In this document: positions 57,624 to 64,000 of the stretch, one piece after another | Layout of the letters: each line of letters starts with the position of its first letter | How positions within the stretch are numbered: position 1 is the first letter of the stretch | Assembly: GCF_037893015.1 (NCBI RefSeq) | Contig: NC_133658.1 | Coordinates: 637,232,244 to 637,296,243 of the forward strand | Source: Macrotis lagotis | Taxonomy: Eukaryota; Chordata; Mammalia; Peramelemorphia; Peramelidae | Direction: 5' to 3' | DNA: 64,000 nucleotides | The notes under the pieces: generated by a model | Told to the model about the DNA's origin: nothing | The model's input: the letters and a program-made list of their open reading frames with translations, nothing else | Databases searched by the model: none | Program-made: the position numbers and the translations under genes

Positions 57624-58405
57624 TTTCCCCAGCCTGTGATTGGTCTTGGCGTGCTTCCTGAGCTTTTGAGTATTATTGGGACCACCCCCCCCCCACACAC
57701 ACAAGGATCTCAGTGTGTGAGTCTCTGTCTTCCCTCCTGGTCTGTGAATGACCACAAGTGCACCCCTCTGCCATGGGGCTAAGGTGGGTGGGCCCTATTC
57801 TTCTATGGGGTCCTAGACGGTGATCAGGATTGGAATGTGGTCAGAGCCTCATAGTCCTGTTCCAGGTACAGAGGAAAGACCTCAAAAGTCTCTCTGCACT
57901 CCCCTATCTTTGGTTGGCTCAGCATTCAAGGCTCAGTTGCCTGGGGGTTCCTGCTTACTGGCTTGCCTGCTTCTGTATCCTGGATCTCGGCTGCTGCCAT
58001 ACTGCTCACTGAGTTCCCTGAGGACTGGGCTTCATGCGCTTGCTCTGACAGAGGTTCCCCTTCTGCTCTTCCAAGTTGTGCCTGGTTTTCACTGGGGTGT
58101 AGGTCAGGAAACTGCCCTGCTGCCTTGAGCTGTGGCTCACAGGTGCCCTGGGGTTGCCTCCAGGAATTTGAAGTTCCTTCACTCTGGTGGGCTGCCCCTC
58201 TAACCCCGTGGAACAGAGCTTTTCCACTATTTTCCAGGTTACCTTGGGTTGGAGAATTGCCTCACTGGGTCTTTCTGTGGGTTCTGTCTCTCGAAAATTT
58301 AGTTAGCATCATTATTTTATTTTATTTTATGGGTTTTGAAATATTATAGAGAGTGAGCACCTAAGAGAAAACCTTCACCTGTCACCACCTTTGCCCCACT
58401 CCCCC
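57624..58405 (-). promoter_or_regulatory. HAL1 copy C 5' UTR / promoter region
   Basis: Colinear with 46615-47356. The extreme 5' end 'gcaaaggtggtgacag' is a changed form of the YY1-type 'gccaagatggc' start. A (C)n(CA)n stretch occurs at about 57686-57703. Frames at 57820-58349 come from its higher G+C content. Confidence 0.55.
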
Positions 58406-58418
58406 AATCCTTAAATTT

Positions 58419-58957
58419 GCAGGGGTTTTGTTCAGAAGTCAAAACTGAGAATATTAATTAATTCAATTTATAGGAAGTAGGAGTTAGATTCCCATAATCA
58501 CCAAAAACCAATCTTTAGACAGAAATTGTTGAAAATTCTGTTTTCTGTGAAAATTTTTTTATAATAAAACATTACTTCTGATTATATATGCATTTCCTAA
58601 TATGATAAACATGAAATAACCCTTAAAATGTAGTACTCAAAATAAAATTAGTAAAATGCAAAGCAAGTTTTTCTTCACTAGTACTTTCCCCTTTTCTGGG
58701 CATATAGTGAAATCTTTGATGCATTAAAACCAAAATCACACTAAACAGAGAATAAAGTTTATTTAATGTCTTTATTTTTTTATTGAACTGCATTGCTGAC
58801 TTTGTCTACTTGGGCTTAAAGCCCAGAAGACTTGTGCTATGTAACCACAACACAAAACTTGAGTTTCAACAAAATGCAGTGAACACCTGGGAAACTCTTC
58901 ACAAAGGTAAATGAGTGCCCAGTTGTATTCTAGCACTCCATAGACTTGTACTTATCA

Positions 58958-58960
<3 letters not shown>
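58419..58960. other. Unique AT-rich sequence, nothing recognised
   Basis: No signature recognised. Confidence 0.4.

Positions 58961-59022
<62 letters not shown>
58961..59022 (+). repeat. (TC)31 microsatellite
   Basis: 62 bp of perfect TC. Confidence 0.98.
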
Positions 59023-59027
<5 letters not shown>

Positions 59028-59355
59028 CTATTACATGAAGTCCCCAAAATTAGATTAGATACATAAATAGTGAGGCTTAATTATATTTTTGGAGAGGTGG
59101 TTGTTAAATTTTTATCAAAACATCCTTGTCACCCTTTTGTGCCTGTCTACCTAGTATATTTCTTTTCTATGCTCTCCCTTAAATTAGTCACATAGAATTT
59201 TCTTTAAATTCTCTGTTCATTATTAGTCCTTCAGTCTTATGAATTCTCATTCGATTTTTGAATATAGATTTCTTTGATGTCTTTTTCCTTTGTAATATAT
59301 TGTCTTTGTTTATTGTATCCTGCTCAAAAGGTCAAAGGCTAAAAGTAATAAAAAA
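59023..59355. other. Unique sequence, nothing recognised
   Basis: Nothing recognised. Confidence 0.4.
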
Positions 59356-59361
59356 AAACTT

Positions 59362-59480
59362 TAATGAGTCCTGGAGTCAAAAGGACCTGAGTTCAAATAT
59401 GACTTCAGACATTTGATAATTTGATAATTAACCCTGGGCAAGTTATTTGACCCCATTGTCCCACAAAAACAAAACAAAAA
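59362..59480 (+). mobile_element. Marsupial SINE, 5' truncated, plus strand
   Basis: 'gagtcctggagtcaaaagga', 'cctgagttcaaatatgactt', 'aaccctgggcaagttatttg' and 'accccattgtcccacaaaaa', with an (AAAAC)n tail. The head is missing and a 'tttgataa' octamer is doubled inside. Confidence 0.87.
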
Positions 59481-60035
59481 ATGCATTTATTAAATATCTA
59501 TTATATACTAGCCATGCATAAAAATAGCAATGATTGAATAAATAAAATGACATCCTTATCTCAAAGAATTTATCTTGCAGTGGAAGAAAAAAAACACAAA
59601 AAAGATATTGAGGCCCAGGTCGGGGGGCAGTGATAAGGTGATGCTATCAGATTTAAAGTGTATGGTGGAGAAGTTAGTCAGCTGTCCCAGAGTATGCAGT
59701 CAGATGAGAAATGAGGTAATGTCTTAGCTGGGATCCCTCCTTGTCTGTTGAGGTTTTTTGATCTTAATGTATATAGACAACTAACATAAATGTTAATATA
59801 GGTTAGTTTATATAGTAAATGTTTATCCAAGAAAGTTGTTATTTTTTCAAATTCTACTTCTTCACTTTTTATTCTGTTTGTATTAATTTTGATCATGCAG
59901 AAGCTTTTCAATTTCATGTATTTGAAACACTCATGTATTTCCAACACCCATTTTAAAAGGCAAATGGTGCTTTTTAATCATCTTTCCTCTTGAGACTCTT
60001 TGCTTTTGCTTTCCTTTTAATCTATACTATCATAA
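59481..60035. other. Unique AT-rich sequence, nothing recognised
   Basis: The minus-strand frame at 59678-59947 (89 codons) has no known domain. A region near 59820-59930 loosely resembles L1 reverse text and is too weak to call. Confidence 0.4.
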
Positions 60036-60101
60036 TATATATATATATATTATTGAATTAAATAATCATTTGCTAAGGTCTGAAGACATAAGGTTTATAG
60101 A

Positions 60102-60103
<2 letters not shown>

Positions 60104-60155
<52 letters not shown>
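60104..60155 (+). repeat. (AT)n microsatellite
   Basis: Over 50 bp of perfect AT. A shorter (AT)n lies nearby at about 60036-60050. Confidence 0.97.
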
Positions 60156-60158
<3 letters not shown>

Positions 60159-60414
60159 TGTCCTCAGAGATCTTACAGTGTATTTGTGGGGAGAGGGAAG
60201 AAGGGGACAGATGTGATATATACACAAATATTGGAAGTATGCATTAATGTATAAAGGATATGAGATGTTATATGCATAGGCACTCCCTCTACCAAATTGA
60301 AATATCACTAAATTGTAGTAGAAATTTCAGTGAATTGCTGTGTCCCAAACCCCAGGACAAAAGAGAATATGTCTATATGAATGCCTGGGTATATATCACA
60401 TATGTTCTTATACA

Positions 60415-60515
60415 GATATACACATATATTTATAAATATATACATATATCTGTATGCACACCATACATATACACACACACATACACACACACACACACGC
60501 ATATATATATATGTA
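60415..60515 (+). repeat. (ATATAC)/(CA)/(TA) compound microsatellite
   Basis: Mixed ATACAC, ACACAC and ATATAT units. Confidence 0.9.
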
Positions 60516-61100
60516 TGTCTTGACGGAGCATGCTTTAAGTTAATTATAATACTAACAATGACAAAAATTAATAATATGACTAATCCACAATAATGACATG
60601 ACTGCTTAGAAGAGGAGTCAAAAATTTTTCACTTATGAGTCTTTAGGTGGGAAAAAAGTATGCCATTATTATGACTTGATCCCTTCCAGTACTCTTGCAC
60701 CTATGCCTATTCAAGTAGACTCCTTTCCTATTTAGGAAAGTGCATCTTCTTTTTTGCCCATTGAAATTCTTACTTTATTTAAAGGTTCCCTCAGGTACCT
60801 CCTTCTCCTCCATCAGCCCTGATTAGTCTCACTGAAGGTGCTCCATTGCTTTTCAGATTTTCCTAGAACAATTTGGATTTTATTAAAGTCATGTAATACT
60901 TTGCATTTTGTCTTGAATAGGGTACATCTACCTTATTAGATCATTTGTCTTATTTTGAAGCAGAATCTGTTTGTTGCTGAATTTTGTTTGATAATTTAGT
61001 AAATATTTCTTTAAAATTTTCATCCATTTGTACTTGCATATTTCCACAAATTTCCCTCCATCCTTCCTTTCCACTCCCCTCCCTTCAGTAGGGAATATCA
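60516..61100. other. Unique sequence before an L1 3' end
   Basis: Nothing definite. The exact 3' boundary of the following L1 is uncertain and may lie within 60950-61130. Confidence 0.4.
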
Positions 61101-61730
61101 GGTTGTCATTTTACATACATATTTTTTAAACATATTTACAAATTAGTAAATTTTAGCATGAGGAATTAATATTAAGGGAAAGAGATACATAAGAGATACT
61201 TTTTATAAAGTGTTCATCAGATTCAGTAGGGGTGGTTTTTTTTCCCTGTGTCTTTTGTTTTGTTTTTCTTCCTCAGGCTGGAAGTACTATAGTCCATAAC
61301 AAGTCAAATACAATTGTCCATGCTTTCTGGACTGTCAAGAGGAGTTGCTTCCATCAAGGTTGTTCATCTCATAATATAGATTTGTATGTTGTTCTCTTGA
61401 CTCTGCTCCCTTCCCTCAATATCAGATCCCATAAGTCATTCTATGCTTCTCTAGAATCCAACCATTTATGGTTTCTTATAGAACAATAATATTCCATAGT
61501 ATTCATGCACCATAACTTCTTCAGCCATTCCCCAACTGATGGGCATCCCCACAATTTCTAATTCTTTGCCTATACAAAAAGAGCTGCTATGAATATTTTG
61601 GAACATGTAGGACTTTTCCCATTGTTTGCAATTATTTTTGGATATAGTCCTAGAATTGAAATTGCTGGATGTAAACAGTTTTTTTGTTCTTTGGGAATAG
61701 TTCCATGTTGCTCTTAAGAAAGGTTGGATT

Positions 61731-61880
61731 AGGGGTGGCTAGGTGGCACAGTGGATAAAGCACCGGCCCTGGAGTTAAGAGTACCTGGGTTCAAATTCGG
61801 TCTTAGACACTTAATAATTACCTAGCTGTGTGGCCTTGGGCAAGGCACTTAACCCTGTCTGCCTTGAAAAACCTAAAAAA
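61731..61880 (+). mobile_element. Marsupial SINE nested in L1
   Basis: Head AGGGGTGGCTAGGTGGCACA, internal 'gttcaaattcggtcttagac' and end 'ctgccttgaaaaacctaaaa'. The target-site duplication AAGGTTGGATT (61720-61730) and AAAGTTGGATT (61881-61891) has one mismatch. Confidence 0.95.
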
Positions 61881-62118
61881 AAAGTTGGATTTGTTCACAA
61901 CTCCATCAGCAATGCATCAGTGTTCCAGTCCTCCCACAACCTTTCCAACATTGATCTTCACTTTTTCTCATCTAGGCTTTTCTAATAGGTATGAGATGAT
62001 ACCTCATTGTTGTTTTAATTTGCATTTCTCTAATCAATAGTAATTTGGAGCATTTTTTCATTTGATTATATATAAGCTTTAATTTCTTCATTTGAAAACT
62101 ATCTCTCATAAATTTGAT

Positions 62119-62484
62119 TCAATTCTCTATATATTTTAGAAATGAGACCTTTATCAGACCTCCTGGTTGTGAACTTTTCGCCCAGCTTTCTGCTTTTCTT
62201 CTAATTTTGGCAGATTTGATTTTATTAGTCCAAAAACATTTTAATTTAAGATAGTCAGAATCATTCATTTTGTAATTTACAATGTGCTCTAATTCTCGTT
62301 TAGTCATAGATTTATTCCTTTTTCCATAGATCAGATAGATAGAATATTTTTGGTCTATTAATTTACCTATGGTATAGCTCTTTTGTCTAAACCATGTATC
62401 CATTTTGACTTTATTTTGATATAGGGTGTGAGCTGTGGATTTATGCTTAGTTTTTGCCATACTATTTTCCAGTTTTCCCAACAA
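62119..62484 (-). pseudogene. L1 ORF2 C-terminal segment, open for 121 codons
   Basis: Open minus-strand frame containing YKMNDSDYLKLKCFWTNKIK and SAKIRRKAESWAKSSQPGGL, the L1 ORF2 stretch between the RT and the cysteine-rich end. A frameshift-free 366 bp suggests moderate age. It has no independent function. Confidence 0.82.
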
Positions 62485-62640
62485 ATTTTGTCAGTGAGTT
62501 CTTATCCCAGAGGCTGATGTCTTTGGATTTGTCAAATAGTAGATTGCTGTAGTCATGTACTGCAGTTTCTTTTGAACCTATTCTAATCCACTGACCCATT
62601 ATTCTATTTCTTTTTCCTTTATTTTGATTTAAGGCAATGG

Positions 62641-62752
62641 GCCCCAAGGTCACACAGCTAGACAATTATTATGTGTCTGAAGACAGATTTGTTCTCAGGT
62701 TCCCCTGACTCCAGGGCCACTGCGCTATCCACTATGACACCCAGCTGCTCCC
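62641..62752 (-). mobile_element. Marsupial SINE fragment, minus strand, nested in L1
   Basis: 'aaggtcacacagctagacaa', 'ccctgactccagggccactg' and 'cgctatccactatgacaccc' give the reversed SINE. Its 3' end is truncated. Confidence 0.87.
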
Positions 62753-63101
62753 ATTGCAATTATTTCTTAACAAGTACCAGGTAATTTTAATGATTGCTGC
62801 TTTATAGTGTAGTCTGAGATCTGGTAGAGCTAGACCAAACTTCCTTTACATTTTTAATTTGGGTAGAATTGTCATTTTTATTATATTAGCTCGACTTAAC
62901 CATGAGTATTTGAAATTTTTTTCCAATTATTTAGATTTGACTACATTTGGGTGAGGAGAACTTTATAATTGTGGTCATACAGTTTCTGGGTTTGCCTTGG
63001 GAGGTAGATTCCCAAGTATTTAATGTTGTCTACAATTATTTTAAATGGAATTCTCTTTCTATATGTTGTTCTTGGGCTTTGTTGTTCATATACATATATA
63101 T

Positions 63102-63102
<1 letters not shown>

Positions 63103-63144
<42 letters not shown>
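63103..63144 (+). repeat. (AT)n microsatellite within L1
   Basis: About 21 AT units interrupting the ORF2 remnant. Confidence 0.96.
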
Positions 63145-63148
<4 letters not shown>

Positions 63149-63174
63149 AAATACTGATGATTTGTGTGGGTTTT

Positions 63175-63831
63175 TTATCCTGCTATTTGGATGAATTTGT
63201 TAATTGTTTCAAGGAACTTTTTAGAAGATTTTCTTGGGTTCTCTAGGTATACCATCATATCATCTACAAAGAGTGAACGTTTTGCTTCCTCATTGCCAAT
63301 TCTGATTTCTTCAATTTCTTTTTCTTCTCTTATTGCTACTGCTAACATTTCCAATACTATATTGAATACTAATGGTGATAATGGGCATCCTTGTTTCACC
63401 CCTGAATTTACTGGGAATGCTCTGAGCTTATTCCCATTAAATATAATATTTATTAATGGTTTAAGATAGCTACTATTTATTATTTTAAGGAAAACTTCAT
63501 TTATTCCTAAACTTTCTAGTGTTTATAATAGGATTAGATGTTATATTTTATCAAAGGTTTTTCCCCCAGCATCTGTTGAGATAATCATATGATTTCTTTT
63601 GGTTTTGCTATTGATATGTTTAATTATCTTGAGTATTTTTCTAATGTTGAGCCATCCCTCTCCGACTGGCATAAATCCAACCTGATCACAGTGTATTATT
63701 ATGGTAATAACTTGCTGTAGTCTCATTGCTAAAATTTTATTTAAGATCTTTGCATCAATGTTGATTAGGGAGATTGGTCTATAATTTTCATTGTCTGTTT
63801 TTATTCTTTCTGGTTTAGGTATCAGCACCAT
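63175..63831 (-). pseudogene. L1 ORF2 reverse-transcriptase core remnant
   Basis: Minus-strand frame 63541-63831: [19 protein letters not shown] (RT motif near the N-terminal fingers), [19 protein letters not shown] and [15 protein letters not shown] (motif A; family 'SIDAEKAFDKI', the first catalytic aspartate kept). Frame 63175-63399: KQGCPLSPLVFNIVLEMLAV (motif B) and SLFVDDMMVYLENP (motif C; the usual FADD is FVDD here, both aspartates kept). A break between the two frames at 63400-63540 and the inserted AT repeat disable the gene. This is the best-preserved enzyme remnant in the window. Confidence 0.9.
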
Positions 63832-64000
63832 ATTGGTATCATAAGAGGAGTTTGGCAGAATTCCTTCCTCTCCTATTTTTTAAAAATAATTTATGTAGAA
63901 TAGGAATTAATTGTTCCTTAAATGTTTGGTAGAATTCACTTGTAAATCCATCTGGACCTGGAAACTTTTTCTTAGGGTTGATTATTGATGGTTTCTTCAA

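Larger units (their letters stand above)
53353..58405 (-). mobile_element. HAL1 (half-L1) copy C, full length but split by an L1, minus strand
   Basis: Same organisation as copy B: 5' end near 58405 ('gggagtggggcaaaggtggt' on the minus strand), 5' UTR, ORF1 remnant, 3' region with antisense SINE modules, end near 53353. Flanking direct repeats AATCCTTAA(T/A)TTT at 53339-53351 and 58406-58418 support the boundaries. A plus-strand L1 at 54293-56276 interrupts the 3' region; without it the element is about 3.07 kb, close to copy B (3.16 kb). Confidence 0.88.
61110..64000 (-). mobile_element. L1, 3' portion, minus strand, continues beyond window
   Basis: From right to left (its 5' to 3'): ORF2 reverse-transcriptase core, ORF2 C-terminal region, then 3' UTR ending near 61110. 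Recognisable reversed text includes 'ccattccccaactgatgggc' near 61525 and 'taatttgcatttctctaatc' near 62016. Two SINEs (61731-61880, 62641-62752) interrupt it. The element's 5' part, including ORF1 and the endonuclease, lies past position 64000. Confidence 0.9.

Noticed and set aside
1..64000. A previously undescribed multi-gene system
   Set aside because: No intact genes were found. Everything with protein motifs belongs to L1, HAL1, CR1-like or pogo-type elements, so I do not claim a new system.

Overview
This window is vertebrate nuclear DNA from a marsupial. It is AT-rich, has no operon-like gene packing, and is densely filled with retroelements diagnostic of metatherians. These are tRNA-derived SINEs whose head reads GGGGCAGCTAGGTGGC and whose tail reads TTGCCTTGCAAAAACC, marsupial L1 3' ends, half-L1 (HAL1) elements, MIR/CORE-SINEs, L2 and CR1-like fragments, and one Tc2/pogo-like DNA transposon. 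The SINE consensus resembles the WSINE-type elements of Australian marsupials, so an Australidelphian (perhaps dasyurid-like) source is my best guess, not a proof.

I find no host protein-coding gene, rRNA, tRNA gene or CRISPR array. Every long open frame is a piece of a LINE, a translated microsatellite or chance. The window looks like intergenic or deep intronic sequence.

Layout. 1-11 kb: scattered SINEs, microsatellites and a T-rich 2.4 kb block of uncertain origin. 11-18 kb: unique-looking sequence, MIR copies and SINEs, one of which splits an L1 tail. 18-20.3 kb: a three-level nest (CR1-like LINE, cut by an L1 tail, cut by a SINE). 22.3-23.4 kb: L1 3' end. 23.4-35 kb: mostly non-repetitive AT-rich sequence with stretches that look like conserved noncoding elements, then a decayed coding-like stretch near 34.4-35.5 kb. 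35.6-38.5 kb: HAL1 copy A (minus). 38.9-44 kb: SINEs and a small tandem duplication. 44.2-47.4 kb: HAL1 copy B (minus) with clear target-site duplications. 48-52 kb: MIR/SINE fragments and very long simple repeats. 52-53.1 kb: Tc2/pogo-like transposon with inverted repeats. 53.35-58.4 kb: HAL1 copy C (minus), split by a 2 kb plus-strand L1. 59-61 kb: microsatellites. 61.1-64 kb: 3' portion of a minus-strand L1 running off the window.

No genes cooperate here. What can be read is insertion history: flanking duplications order several events, and copies B and C share antisense SINE modules inside the HAL1 3' region, pointing to a composite HAL1 subfamily. I did not find a new functional system. 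The best leads are that composite family, the unidentified decayed coding-like stretch, and the candidate conserved noncoding blocks.
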